From: Rummeliibacillus stabekisii
GTDB lineage: Bacteria; Bacillota; Bacilli; Bacillales_A; Planococcaceae
Direction: 5' to 3'
DNA: 64,000 nucleotides
NCBI RefSeq assembly: GCF_007988965.1
Contig: NZ_BJVD01000002.1
Span: 328,547 to 392,546, forward strand
Position 1 is the stretch's first letter; every line of letters starts with the position of its first letter. A model generated the notes under the pieces. It did no database searches. It was not told the origin of the DNA and saw only the letters and a list, made by a program, of their open reading frames with translations. This document shows positions 9,011 to 18,893 of this stretch, one piece after another. The translations under genes and the position numbers were made by a program.

Positions 9011-10733
9011 TATATTTCTCCCCCTCTGCTTGAGACCTGACGATTTTGCTATAGAGCGTTGAGCTGCCCAGCAATTCTTGATGTGTACCGAAGGCAGCTA
9101 CCGCCCCATTGTCTAGCAGTAGAATACGATTCGCACCTCTCGCTGTTTGGATTTTTTGAGTAATGACAAGCATCGTAGCAGATATGGTGTCGAGTTCTTC
9201 CCATAATGCTGCTTCCGTCTTTACATCGAGAGCACTTGTACTATCATCGAATAAAAGAATAGGAGACTTCCGTAAAATGGCTCTAGCGATGGATAAACGC
9301 TGTTTCTGTCCACCCGAAAGATTGACGCCTTTTTGTCCCACTCTTGTTTGATATTTGTTTGGGAAACGTGTGACGGACGTATGGATTTGGGCTTGAACAG
9401 CAGCTTTCTCTATATCTTCCTGCGTAGCCGTTGTTGCGCCCCACCTCATATTTTCAGCAATTGTTCCTGTGAACAACAAAGATTGCTGTGGTACGTATCC
9501 TAGGTATTGACGTAGCTCTTCTGCCTTCCAATCAGTAATATTACGACCATTCACAAAGATTTCACCTTCTGAACAATCATAGAATTTTAGAAGCAATTGA
9601 AAAATAGTTGATTTTCCAGAACCTGTTGCACCCATGATGGCAATTTTTTCGCCCTTTCTGCATGTGAAAGAAATATTTTGTAAGGCATATGTTGTTGTGC
9701 CTGGGTAATGGAAAGATACATTTTTGAATTCAATAACGTCGTCCTTATCTTCTTTTAATACATCGTTATATGGTATTTTTTCTTTTGGCATGTCTTCAGC
9801 CAAGAGGATTTCTTCCATGCGATCAGCAGATGCCTTTGCTCTTGAAAAGAGCATAATAATGAACGAAAACATCGAAAAGGAACCTGTTAGGCGCATGGTA
9901 TAATTGACAATTGCCGCCAAGTCACCAATCTTTGCATGTCCAGTACTCACTTTCCCTGCTCCAAACCATAAAACCGCCAGTAATGCGATATTCATAACGA
10001 TTAATAAAATGGGTTGGATATACTCCATCAAACGCAAAGCCTTTGATGTATCATGTTTTAAAAGGAATGCTGCTTTTTCAAAACGTGACCCTTCATATTT
10101 CCCTCTAAAATAGGCTTTAATTAAACGAATCGCCTGAAGGTTTTCTTGAATCATTGTATTAATCCTGTCTACACGCTTTTGTACCGCTGAGAATTGCTTG
10201 ATGCTTTTTTTCACCATAAGATACATGAATATCAGCAAAAAAGGTACACCTACAACAAGATACAGAGCAAGCGATGGATTGATATAAAAAGCCATAATTA
10301 AACTACCAATAACGACCAAAGGAGTCCGCAACATAACACGTAAGCTCATAAAAAATACTTGCTGTACTTGTGTGACATCATTCGTCATCCGAGTGATAAG
10401 GCTAGCAGTCGGAAAGCGCAAAAACGTTGTCATGCTAAAGGATTGTACTTTACGAAACAAAGCTGTACGCAAATCAAATGCAAGATTCTGTGCAGCATAC
10501 CCTGAGAAAAAGGAATTAATAATCCCAGCAAAAAAGGCAAGTAACGCAAGCAATAGCATAATGGTGCCCCAAAACCAAATGGTATGTATATCGCTCTCAA
10601 CAATTCCTTCATCAATAATTTTCCGAATAAGCAGTGGCTGTGCCAACTCAACCATTAATTCAATGAGCATCAATAAAAGCGCGATGCTAGCCGGCACTTT
10701 ATAAGCTTTAATGAAGCCAATAATAGTTTTCAC
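9003..10733 (-). CDS. ABC exporter subunit, degenerate-site half
   Basis: The 576-residue partner has a membrane domain (about 10-300) and an ATPase domain (about 335-570). Walker A (GATGSGKST) and the signature (LSGGQKQRLSIARA) are intact. The Walker B Glu is replaced by Asp (ILLFDDSTSALD), and the switch His is replaced by Gln (VITQKIQT). This is the hallmark of the non-hydrolysing site of heterodimeric exporters, and it fits the altered signature of the partner subunit. The start is a GTG after GGGAGG. It is the first gene of the exporter operon. Confidence 0.88.
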   Translation of the reverse strand: MKTIIGFIKAYKVPASIALLLMLIELMVELAQPLLIRKIIDEGIVESDIHTIWFWGTIMLLLALLAFFAGIINSFFSGYAAQNLAFDLRTALFRKVQSFSMTTFLRFPTASLITRMTNDVTQVQQVFFMSLRVMLRTPLVVIGSLIMAFYINPSLALYLVVGVPFLLIFMYLMVKKSIKQFSAVQKRVDRINTMIQENLQAIRLIKAYFRGKYEGSRFEKAAFLLKHDTSKALRLMEYIQPILLIVMNIALLAVLWFGAGKVSTGHAKIGDLAAIVNYTMRLTGSFSMFSFIIMLFSRAKASADRMEEILLAEDMPKEKIPYNDVLKEDKDDVIEFKNVSFHYPGTTTYALQNISFTCRKGEKIAIMGATGSGKSTIFQLLLKFYDCSEGEIFVNGRNITDWKAEELRQYLGYVPQQSLLFTGTIAENMRWGATTATQEDIEKAAVQAQIHTSVTRFPNKYQTRVGQKGVNLSGGQKQRLSIARAILRKSPILLFDDSTSALDVKTEAALWEELDTISATMLVITQKIQTARGANRILLLDNGAVAAFGTHQELLGSSTLYSKIVRSQAEGEKYND

Positions 10734-11086
10734 TATTAATCTCCTCCCTTCTTTTCTAGAGTTTTATTTATTATCACATAACTGTTCGATTTACGAAATA
10801 AAATTGATTTTACATTTTAAAGCGACACAATAAGCAATTTATTAATAACATATGTATAATGAGTAAGTTAAATATACCTATTCATAACTCTTCTTTATAC
10901 CCCCTTATAACCAACCACTTACCTTTAAGTAAAACCAAATGTCTTACATTTCGGGATATATATTTTAATTCTCCTATGCGAAGGCACAAAAAAAATACTT
11001 TTCTCTAAATACCCTGTTACTAATGACTTATACCTTTCAATTTACTATAATAGAAAATATAGAAATTCCAAGGAGAAATATAATTT
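10734..11086. other. Divergent intergenic region, no gene seen
   Basis: This AT-rich stretch of about 350 bases separates the exporter operon from the GGDEF-EAL gene. A plausible sigma-A promoter for the latter has TGACTT, a 16-base spacer and TATAAT at 11046-11051. No ORF with a ribosome site and no clear operator was seen. Confidence 0.5.
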
Positions 11087-13093
11087 ATGAGAGAAACCCA
11101 GCATGTAAACCCTACTGTACATCCACTTACTCGTCAGACGCCCTGCCCTATGATGATCTTAAATTCAAAAGGAAATATCGTCTCTTGGAATCGTGGAGCT
11201 GAGATAGCATTTGGCTATACAGAAATAGAGCTGGAAGGCAATCCACCTCCATTTATAGTAAAAGATTATACCAATACATTTAAAGACCGATGGCTAAATA
11301 TCCTTCAGTCAGAAGTCCCTATACAACTAAATAACATATTATTGCAAAAGAAAAAGGGAGACCCTATTCAAATCTCTCTTATTCTTAATACATTATCGAT
11401 TAACGACGAAAGCTTTGTGCATTGCCAATTCTTATTAGTCGAAGAAGAAGCTGTTGATTTTGTGCTCAATGAAATATCTAACATACATGAGTATTTAGAT
11501 TCGACCTTTATGTTGGCTGCACTTGATCAAGAAGGGTTGATTACTTATGCGAACCCTTTATTTTTAAAGCAAAGCAAATGGACACCAAAAAGGATTCTCG
11601 GTAAATCATTTTGGCAGCTTTTCCCTTCTGATTCAAAAACAACAGAATTCGCCAATAATATTTGGAAGACACTAGAAACGGGAAATCAGTGGCATGGAGA
11701 GGCAGAAAAAATTACAAAGGATGGACAGCATTATTGGGTCGACTTAACCGCAATCCCACTAAAAAATGCAAAAGGCCCATCACATTATATTTTGTTAGAA
11801 AATAATATTTCAGACAAAAAACAATTACAGGAACGTCTAGAGAAATTTGCTTATATTGATCAAGAGACTGGATTAATGAACCGCAATCGTCTTGAGCAAG
11901 TAGTTGAGTCGATGATAGAAGAAAGAAATCATTTTAGTCTCGTTTATTTTAGCATCGACAAATTCTACTCTTTGAAAGAAATTTATAATGACCAAGCAGA
12001 CCGTATTGCCCTGCAGGAATTTACTCAACGTTTAAAAAAATATTTTCAAGACAGTGTCATTGCACGTGTCAGTATGGATGAGTTTGTCGTCCTAACACCG
12101 CTTGGTGAATGGTTCATTCAAGGGTTCCTGTCTTATTTAGAACAGCATCCGATTTATATCAATCATGGCGCATTCCCTATTTCAATTAGCGGCGGTATTT
12201 CAAAGTATCCAAATGACCAAATTTCATTTTCTCATTTGATGAAAGCATCCTATACTGCATTAAAGAAAATACAAGCGGAAGGGGGCGCACAGATTGGCAG
12301 CCTTTCAACAGCAGATCATAAGGCTTTATATACGAAGTCCATTATCGAGAAAAGGCTGCTCGTTGCGCTTAACCAACAAGATTTAAAAGTTTCTTATCAA
12401 CCGCAACTCGATTTAAATACAGGAGAAATCATAGCCGTGGAAGCTTTTGTGCGCTGGGATGATAAAGAAATAGGCACAGTAGCGCCAGATGTTCTAATCC
12501 CTATCGCGGAAGAGACAGGGTTGATTAATAATATTGGCACCTTTATGTTGGAGCAAGTGTGTATGCAAGCTGCACAATGGAAAGAATCTGGTCTAAACAT
12601 TAAGGCCAGCATTAATTTATCTGTGCGCGAATTTCGAGATAAAAATATGGCCAAACAGATCAGTAGCATATTAGAACGCACAAATTGCCCTGCAGAATTG
12701 TTGCAAATAGAGATTACCGAAAAGTTTGCATTGGAAGCGGAAGCAGAAAAATCAATTATTAAACAAATGAAGCAGTTGCATAATGATGGTGTCCGTTTTG
12801 TTCTTGATGACTTTGGCACAGGTTATGCCTCGTTCCGCTACATGCAGATGTTGCCGCTCTCTCAATTCAAGATAGACCAAACCTTTATATCATCCATGCC
12901 TTATCAGCCAAAAACGCAAAAGCTTGTTAACGGCATGATACAATTCGGCAAATCCATTCATATGGGTGTCTTAGCCGAAGGTGTTGAGACAGAAGAACAA
13001 AAAGAGCTTCTTGCAGAATATGGTTGTGATGCGATTCAAGGCTACTTGGTCGGTTATCCAATGGATGCAGATGACATTGAAAAGTTGTTTTAA
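11087..13093 (+). CDS. PAS-PAS-GGDEF-EAL c-di-GMP protein
   Basis: This 668-residue soluble protein has two PAS domains (about 15-115 and 135-245), a GGDEF domain (about 255-410) and an EAL domain (about 425-665). The cyclase signature is degenerate (VSMDEF where GGDEF is expected), so cyclase activity is doubtful. The EAL motif reads EAFVRW, keeping the catalytic Glu. NLSVREF, IEITEKF, DDFGTGYASF, KIDQTFI and AEGVE are all present, so phosphodiesterase activity is likely. AAGGAG lies 11 bases before the ATG, and a strong terminator follows. There is no membrane segment, so the signal is probably intracellular. Confidence 0.85.
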   Translation: MRETQHVNPTVHPLTRQTPCPMMILNSKGNIVSWNRGAEIAFGYTEIELEGNPPPFIVKDYTNTFKDRWLNILQSEVPIQLNNILLQKKKGDPIQISLILNTLSINDESFVHCQFLLVEEEAVDFVLNEISNIHEYLDSTFMLAALDQEGLITYANPLFLKQSKWTPKRILGKSFWQLFPSDSKTTEFANNIWKTLETGNQWHGEAEKITKDGQHYWVDLTAIPLKNAKGPSHYILLENNISDKKQLQERLEKFAYIDQETGLMNRNRLEQVVESMIEERNHFSLVYFSIDKFYSLKEIYNDQADRIALQEFTQRLKKYFQDSVIARVSMDEFVVLTPLGEWFIQGFLSYLEQHPIYINHGAFPISISGGISKYPNDQISFSHLMKASYTALKKIQAEGGAQIGSLSTADHKALYTKSIIEKRLLVALNQQDLKVSYQPQLDLNTGEIIAVEAFVRWDDKEIGTVAPDVLIPIAEETGLINNIGTFMLEQVCMQAAQWKESGLNIKASINLSVREFRDKNMAKQISSILERTNCPAELLQIEITEKFALEAEAEKSIIKQMKQLHNDGVRFVLDDFGTGYASFRYMQMLPLSQFKIDQTFISSMPYQPKTQKLVNGMIQFGKSIHMGVLAEGVETEEQKELLAEYGCDAIQGYLVGYPMDADDIEKLF

Positions 13094-13100
13094 AAAAAAT

Positions 13101-13141
13101 AACAGCAATTGGACCATTTCAAATGGGCTCAATTGCTGTTT
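13101..13141. terminator. Bidirectional terminator
   Basis: A long stem (AACAGCAATT with its complement, plus an inner CCATTT/AAATGG) has T runs on both strands. It separates the convergent EAL-domain and threonine/serine exporter genes. Confidence 0.8.
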
Positions 13142-13192
13142 TATTATATGTGAAATATGAGTGATAGCTAAAGAACAAACAGATATGCGGAA

Positions 13193-13654
13193 TTAACCTG
13201 CTTTGATCATCCTAGCCTTCCTTTTCCGAATGGCTCTGAAAACTAGCTGCATTAATACTTCTGCGAATACGAGCCCCATAACAATAGCGCCAGCAATAAT
13301 AAACACTTTCGCTCCATATTGCGTGCTCTCGACGTAATCATTTTCAACAATCGAGCGCATTGCATTATAAGCAAGACCCCCTGGCACAAGAGGAATAATA
13401 CCCGCAACACTAAATACAATCATAGGTGTTTTAAATCGACGTGACAACAAATGGGCAGCAATCGCGATTAAGAAAGCACCCGCAAAAGAAGCAAACACAG
13501 CATCGACACCCTTTTGCATAAATGCAAAATAAATTAACCACCCGCACATGCCGACAAGCCCACAGTGAAACAGCGTTTTCTTAGGCGCATTAAAAATAAC
13601 GCCAAAGCTAGCTGTCCCTATAAAACTTAGCACTCCTTGATATACCCAATCCAT
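13193..13654 (-). CDS. Threonine/serine exporter, YjjB-like subunit
   Basis: The 153-residue protein has four to five hydrophobic segments and corresponds to the C-terminal half of ThrE (DUF3815, YjjB type). The segment with IIPLVPGGLAYNAMRS matches the conserved PG-containing loop. It starts 12 bases after the stop of the DUF1212 gene, and its AGGAG ribosome site overlaps that stop. The two proteins are therefore made together and should form one split exporter in the membrane. The substrate follows from the family and was not tested. Confidence 0.8.
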   Translation of the reverse strand: MDWVYQGVLSFIGTASFGVIFNAPKKTLFHCGLVGMCGWLIYFAFMQKGVDAVFASFAGAFLIAIAAHLLSRRFKTPMIVFSVAGIIPLVPGGLAYNAMRSIVENDYVESTQYGAKVFIIAGAIVMGLVFAEVLMQLVFRAIRKRKARMIKAG

Positions 13655-13666
13655 TCAAAACATCTC

Positions 13667-14416
13667 CTAAAATGACAATGTGAGCGCTATGCCGGCTCCG
13701 ATTGCAAAGGCGGTCAAAAGAGCTTCCATCCCTTTTGCTACACCAGAAACAAAATGACCTGCCATTAGATCACGCACCGCATTGGTAATTGCTAACCCTG
13801 GAACTAGCGGCATGACCGAGCCGATAATAATCTTATCAAGCTGTGCTCCTAACCCTGCTTTTAACACAAGCATGGCTGCTACGCCGATAAACAAGGATGC
13901 TGTAAACTCTGCAAAGAACTTCACTCTTGTTAAAGAATGCATAGCCAAATAAATTAAATAGCCAAATGCACCGATTGCCATAGCTGATGGCACATCAACC
14001 CACTTACCATTGAATAAAATTAAAAAACATCCGCTAGATGTTGCTGCTGCTATCAGCTGCACCCAAACAGGGAAGAATAAATTCGTCCTCTCTAAACGTA
14101 AAAGTTCTTCATACGCGTCCCCAACAGTAATGGCACCGGAGGTCAATCTCCTTGAGATGGCATTGACTACTGCAATTTTCTCTAAGTCCGTTGTACGGCT
14201 TGCAATCTGTGCAATTCGAGTGGGTCTTTTGTGACCCGCTGAAAAAATGATACCCGTTGGTGTGACAAAGCTTTGAGCGTCTGTGAATCCTTGGGAACTG
14301 GCCATTCTTAGCATCGTATCTTCTGCTCGATACGTTTCAGCCCCGCTTTGGATTAACAAACGTCCAGCTAGCAAAAAACAATCAATAGCTAATTCTTCCT
14401 GTGCTATTTCGATCAA
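13667..14416 (-). CDS. Threonine/serine exporter, YjjP/DUF1212 subunit
   Basis: This 249-residue protein is the N-terminal half of ThrE-type exporters. The soluble start carries the family pattern SGAETYRAEDTMLRMA and a TPTGI segment near 55. Five hydrophobic segments follow, with VMPLVPGLAITNAVRDLMAG near 205. The start is TTG, seven bases after GAGGTG. It is the first gene of a two-gene operon with the YjjB-like partner. The split arrangement is usual in Bacillales. Confidence 0.82.
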   Translation of the reverse strand: MIEIAQEELAIDCFLLAGRLLIQSGAETYRAEDTMLRMASSQGFTDAQSFVTPTGIIFSAGHKRPTRIAQIASRTTDLEKIAVVNAISRRLTSGAITVGDAYEELLRLERTNLFFPVWVQLIAAATSSGCFLILFNGKWVDVPSAMAIGAFGYLIYLAMHSLTRVKFFAEFTASLFIGVAAMLVLKAGLGAQLDKIIIGSVMPLVPGLAITNAVRDLMAGHFVSGVAKGMEALLTAFAIGAGIALTLSF

Positions 14417-14541
14417 TACCTTTCACCTCATACTTCAATTATCTTTTTTAAACAAAAATGTTAGATTTAACATTTTTCTGCTCACTTTTCCTGTCGAATA
14501 GGGTAGAATAAAACTATCACACCTAAGGAGGAAGTACGGGA

Positions 14542-15888
14542 GTGACTACTAATGATCACCCAAAAAAGTATTACCTTTCTATACTTATTTTGATGGGTAT
14601 TGCAATCTTGGCACTTATATTTTTTGTATCTAAAACACTGATTAACCAGAAGCATGGAGCTCCTGCTAGCAATCCTAAAGATAAACTAAACATAGTATCC
14701 AACACAACGCAAAAACAAACAAAACATGAAGGCATTTATTTGGTGACTGAAAAAGCAAAAGCAGCCGATAAAGATGTTGCCTACACGATTCAGTTTCCTA
14801 AAACGCCTAATAAAGCATTTAATCAAAATGTTACCGACTCTGTTGATAAAATGCGAGACGATTATTTAATAAACCAGATGACAACAGATACTAAAGGGAA
14901 AAAGAGCAAATTAACGATATCTACTAAAATGATTATCTATAAAAAGAACTATTATTCATTTGTTTTAACACAAACTCTCAACAAGAAGAGGAAGTGTGTA
15001 AAAACATTTATGTATGATTATAAAAACAAAAAAGTCATCTTATTGCAAGATATTATTCAAACAAAGCAAAATCTTGGCGTTTTATCTAGGACTGTTAAAG
15101 GCGAAATCATGTCCGATTGCCTGATAAAACCGCATCGCGATGCTGCTTCTGTAACAAATATCACACGGCCAATATGGGGTAATTATCAAGAATTTGCTCT
15201 AACAAAAAACGCATTTATTATTTATTATAATCCAGGCGAGCTCTCTAAGAATATAACGGGCATAAAAAAATATGTTATCCCTTTAACATCTACCACCAAC
15301 GCTATTCTCGCTCCACCTTTTAAGAAGAAACAACCAGCAAAGAAAATTGCTTTGACATTTGATGACGGGCCTAGCAATACGGTAACACCTAAAGTATTGC
15401 GCATATTAAGAAAGCATCACGCTAAGGCCACATTCTTTATGCTAGGACAACAAGTCCATAAGTATCCGAATGTAGCCAAAAAAGTGTACGCAGATGGCCA
15501 CGAAATTGGCAGCCATTCTTATTCTCATCCTGATCTTAGAACATTGCCGATTAAAAAAGTTAAACGACAAATCAATCAAACGAATGCAGAGATAAAAAAA
15601 GCTACTGGTTGTATGCCTTTTGCTTTAAGACCGCCTTATGGAGCTTATAATAAACGAATTCAAGCCCAATCATCCCAACCTATTGTTTTATGGACAGTAG
15701 ACACGCTGGATTGGAAATACCTTAATTCAAAGAAACTTTTATCTCAAGTGAAAAAGGATGTCTACCCTGGTGCCATCGTGTTGATGCACGATATACATCT
15801 ATCCACTGCACAGGGACTAGATGCTGTCTTAACGTACCTTGAGAAAAGAGGCTATACATTTGTGACGGTACCCGAATTGCATTCTTAG
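14542..15888 (+). CDS. PdaC-like peptidoglycan deacetylase
   Basis: The 448-residue protein has a signal-anchor helix (about 11-31), an extracellular N-terminal domain of the DUF4163/DUF3298 kind (about 55-255) and a C-terminal NodB domain (about 265-448). The NodB motifs are complete: TFDDGPS, HSYSHPDL, RPPYGAYN, TVDTLDW and VLMHDIH. The domain order and length match B. subtilis PdaC, which deacetylates MurNAc in peptidoglycan. The start is GTG after AAGGAGG. Likely role: wall modification on the outer face of the membrane. PdaC identity is inferred from architecture. Confidence 0.8.
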   Translation: MTTNDHPKKYYLSILILMGIAILALIFFVSKTLINQKHGAPASNPKDKLNIVSNTTQKQTKHEGIYLVTEKAKAADKDVAYTIQFPKTPNKAFNQNVTDSVDKMRDDYLINQMTTDTKGKKSKLTISTKMIIYKKNYYSFVLTQTLNKKRKCVKTFMYDYKNKKVILLQDIIQTKQNLGVLSRTVKGEIMSDCLIKPHRDAASVTNITRPIWGNYQEFALTKNAFIIYYNPGELSKNITGIKKYVIPLTSTTNAILAPPFKKKQPAKKIALTFDDGPSNTVTPKVLRILRKHHAKATFFMLGQQVHKYPNVAKKVYADGHEIGSHSYSHPDLRTLPIKKVKRQINQTNAEIKKATGCMPFALRPPYGAYNKRIQAQSSQPIVLWTVDTLDWKYLNSKKLLSQVKKDVYPGAIVLMHDIHLSTAQGLDAVLTYLEKRGYTFVTVPELHS

Positions 15889-15937
15889 AATGGTAGATAA
15901 CTAGTTAAATAAGCAGAGCGTAGAAGCTAATAAAAAA

Positions 15938-15984
15938 ACCGAACACTATGTGAAATTTACACTTTACTTTCACATTTGTTCGGT
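15938..15984 (-). terminator. Terminator of the lysine catabolic operon
   Basis: ACCGAAC and TGTGAAA arms pair with their complements across a loop. Read on the minus strand the hairpin is followed by T7, so it ends the lysine dehydrogenase unit. Convergent pdaC-like transcription may use it too. Confidence 0.7.
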
Positions 15985-16047
15985 CTTCATTATTTTACCA
16001 ATCCGTTCATCCGTTTCAGGCTTTTCTTAGGGTTAGACCCAATCGTA

Positions 16048-17220
16048 CTAGCCCTTTACAATATTTGTTGAGCGATGTTTGATTTCAGTAATCTTTACCC
16101 CTCGATGCTCCATTTCTTTAATATACGCTTCACCTGGTACCACTTTTTCTGGCGGGTAGACTCCTCTTTTATCAATTGTGCCATCGCCAACTAGTTGGGC
16201 AACTACCGCAATAGTATTCGCAGTTGCTTGAGCCATAGCCGTTTCGTTATTCACCTGGTCTCTGTATGTTACCATTTCATATTCATAGGAAACAGCTTCT
16301 TCATTGCTTTCACCGCTAACAATTACACGCAATAGTACAGCATCTTGCTTATCGCCAAGACCAATCTTACTTTCCAGTACCTCGCGTAAAACATCCCTTG
16401 CCTTGACCTTCTGCCCATTCACTGTTACTTCTGTTTCTTTGTTTGTAAGGCCTAGATCAACGAGTAACTTGAATTTTTCGGCATGGCCTGTATAACGCAC
16501 CGTCTTATATTCTAATGTTTGGATATCTGGATATGACTCCGGCAATGTTGATAAGCCGCCAGAAGTATGGAATGCCTCTAAGCCATTGAATCCTTTAAAA
16601 TAGAAAGGCTCCACTTCGGATAGAGATGGAATCTCTTGTAAAACGCCATTACGCACAACATGAGATGGATCTGTATAGTGATCAAACACGCCTTCTAGTG
16701 AAAATACCACATTATACTCTAATGGTGGTTCCTTCTCTACAGGTATGCCGCCAACATAGATTTTTATAGATTTCACGTGATCTAGTTTAGAGGCACCAAA
16801 ACCGGACAGGATATTAATCATGCCAGGTGCTACACCCAAATCGGGAATTAGCGTAACACCCTTCGCTTGGGCTTCACTGTTTAATTTTAAAATTTGGTCT
16901 GTCGCTCCGCCAATATGGCCGCCAAGATCTACACAATGGACCCCTACTTCAATGGCAGTCTTTGCAACACGCTCATTAAACGTGTAGAAAAGTGCATTAA
17001 TGACTACATTCGCTTTTGACATAACCAACTTCAATTGCTCATCATTCGTTGCATCAAGCTGTAATACTTCTACTTTCTCTGACTGCAATGTATCAGCAAA
17101 TTGCTTCGCTTGTTCTTTGTTTAAATCCGCTAAAAAGACTTTTTCTATATTTGGATTTCTCACTAAATCACGAGCTACTTCTTTCCCCATTAAACCAGCA
17201 CCCAAAACGGCAATTTTCAT
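16048..17220 (-). CDS. L-lysine 6-dehydrogenase
   Basis: The 390-residue protein belongs to the saccharopine dehydrogenase family and closely resembles Geobacillus lysine 6-dehydrogenase over its whole length. It oxidises the epsilon-amino group of lysine with NAD to give aminoadipate semialdehyde (piperideine-6-carboxylate). Seen: the Rossmann motif [13 protein letters not shown] at the start, [10 protein letters not shown] near 85, DLGGHIGG near 108, [16 protein letters not shown] near 140 and [14 protein letters not shown] near 345. It lies 15 bases after an aldehyde dehydrogenase gene, which fits lysine catabolism. Recognition is from memory of the family, not a search. Confidence 0.83.
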   Translation of the reverse strand: MKIAVLGAGLMGKEVARDLVRNPNIEKVFLADLNKEQAKQFADTLQSEKVEVLQLDATNDEQLKLVMSKANVVINALFYTFNERVAKTAIEVGVHCVDLGGHIGGATDQILKLNSEAQAKGVTLIPDLGVAPGMINILSGFGASKLDHVKSIKIYVGGIPVEKEPPLEYNVVFSLEGVFDHYTDPSHVVRNGVLQEIPSLSEVEPFYFKGFNGLEAFHTSGGLSTLPESYPDIQTLEYKTVRYTGHAEKFKLLVDLGLTNKETEVTVNGQKVKARDVLREVLESKIGLGDKQDAVLLRVIVSGESNEEAVSYEYEMVTYRDQVNNETAMAQATANTIAVVAQLVGDGTIDKRGVYPPEKVVPGEAYIKEMEHRGVKITEIKHRSTNIVKG

Positions 17221-17235
17221 CCTGTTTCCTCCTAT

Positions 17236-18723
17236 CTATTCTGTATCAATTTGTGCACGTTGCAGCTTACCACTGTAATCAATGTAGACACTCTTCCATT
17301 CGGTATACACATCTAATGCAGCTACACCAGAATCTCTATGGCCATTGCCCGTTCCCTTCGTGCCACCGAAAGGCAGATGGATTTCAGCCCCTGTCGTCCC
17401 TGCATTGACATAGACAATACCAGTATCCAAGTCGCGCTGAGCTTTGAATGCACTGTTGATGTCTTGTGTGAAGATCGAGCTAGACAATCCATACTGAACA
17501 CTATTATTTACTTGGATTGCTTCTTCTAAATCAGTTACGGCAATTAGCGAAACAACAGGACCAAAAATTTCTTCCTGTGCAATGCGGGCATCCGGTGCAA
17601 CATCAGTGAAAAGAGTCGGCGCATAATAATGTCCTTGGCTATAAGGTTGTTCTGTTAAAATATGTCCTCCGGCAAGCAACCTCGCTCCTTCTTTCTGTCC
17701 TTCTTCCACATAATAATGAATTTTTTCCAGAGCTTTTTGATTGATGACAGGGCCAACTTTGACCGATTCATCTAATCCATCCCCGATTGACAGCTGTTTC
17801 ATCGCCTCAAGCAAACGCTGCTCTAATTCTTCCTTTACATCTTTATGCACAATAACACGGCTACATGCGGTGCAACGTTGCCCTGCTGTTCCAAATGCAC
17901 TCCACAAAATCCCATCTACCGCTAGATCTAAATCAGCATCAGCCATGACAATGACCGCATTTTTCCCACCCATTTCAAGGGATACCTTTTTTAGATGCTG
18001 TCCGCCAAGACTAGCGACTTTCCTGCCTGTTTCTGTGGACCCTGTGAACGAGATGACTTTGACATCTGGATGTTCAATCAGCGCCGTTCCTACTTCGCCG
18101 CCAGAACCGAAAACAATATTGGCGACACCTTTTGGTAGGCCTACCTCATCAAAGATTTTGGCCATTTCATAGGCCATCATTGGTGTTTCAGTTGCTGGCT
18201 TCCATACAAATGTATTGCCTGCCACGATTGCAGGGAAGCTCTTCCACGTCGCAATGGCTACAGGGAAATTCCAAGGTGTGATTAAGCCGACAACACCAAT
18301 TGGTGCTCGAACGCTCATGGCGAATTTATTCGAAAGTTCAGATGGGGTAGTTTCACCGAATAATCTTCTGCCTTCTCCAGCCATATAGAAAGCCATATCA
18401 ATGCCTTCTTGTACTTCGCCTCGTCCCTCTTCAATCACTTTTCCCATTTCTTTGGTGAGGACAGTCGCGAGGTGTTCTTTCTTTTCCTGCATTTTCATGC
18501 CGATTGCATATAAATATTGCGCTCGTTTCGGTGCAGGCACTAAAGCCCATTCTTGCTGCGCCTGCTTTGCTTGCGCCACTGCTTCATTGACGATTGCTTC
18601 TGTGGCGAGTGGTACCTCAGCCAATACTTCTCCATTAGCTGGGTTTAACACACTTGTCCATTTTTCTTCCTCTGTTGCTAGAAATCTTCCTCCGATATAA
18701 TGCTCTAATTGAATACTCATCAT
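17236..18723 (-). CDS. Aldehyde dehydrogenase (aminoadipate semialdehyde type)
   Basis: The protein of about 495 residues is a standard NAD(P)-dependent aldehyde dehydrogenase. Seen: ITPWNFPVA near 160, SFTGSTETGRKV near 240, the general-base Glu in LEMGGKN near 262 and the catalytic Cys in GQRCTACSR near 296. It is the first gene of a two-gene operon with lysine 6-dehydrogenase. The likely substrate is therefore 2-aminoadipate 6-semialdehyde, giving 2-aminoadipate. Two ATGs in tandem follow AAGGGGG, and either could be used. The substrate is inferred from context. Confidence 0.85.
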   Translation of the reverse strand: MMSIQLEHYIGGRFLATEEEKWTSVLNPANGEVLAEVPLATEAIVNEAVAQAKQAQQEWALVPAPKRAQYLYAIGMKMQEKKEHLATVLTKEMGKVIEEGRGEVQEGIDMAFYMAGEGRRLFGETTPSELSNKFAMSVRAPIGVVGLITPWNFPVAIATWKSFPAIVAGNTFVWKPATETPMMAYEMAKIFDEVGLPKGVANIVFGSGGEVGTALIEHPDVKVISFTGSTETGRKVASLGGQHLKKVSLEMGGKNAVIVMADADLDLAVDGILWSAFGTAGQRCTACSRVIVHKDVKEELEQRLLEAMKQLSIGDGLDESVKVGPVINQKALEKIHYYVEEGQKEGARLLAGGHILTEQPYSQGHYYAPTLFTDVAPDARIAQEEIFGPVVSLIAVTDLEEAIQVNNSVQYGLSSSIFTQDINSAFKAQRDLDTGIVYVNAGTTGAEIHLPFGGTKGTGNGHRDSGVAALDVYTEWKSVYIDYSGKLQRAQIDTE

Positions 18724-18893
18724 TATTCCCCCTTGTTGTATGATCGATCTGCAACCCTCTTGCTCTACTATTCTACATAAGAAGAGGAAATCCTTTGTAT
18801 AATGTTTTTATTATTCAAAATATTATATTGCGGAACTTTTTTATTCTCTCATACGTAACTTGTTATAGATTATACGATTCGGAGGGTTTGATT

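Noticed and set aside
12397..12819. 140-codon frame antisense to the EAL domain
   Set aside because: It is antisense to an intact, conserved coding region and has Ser/Ile/Cys-rich low-quality composition.
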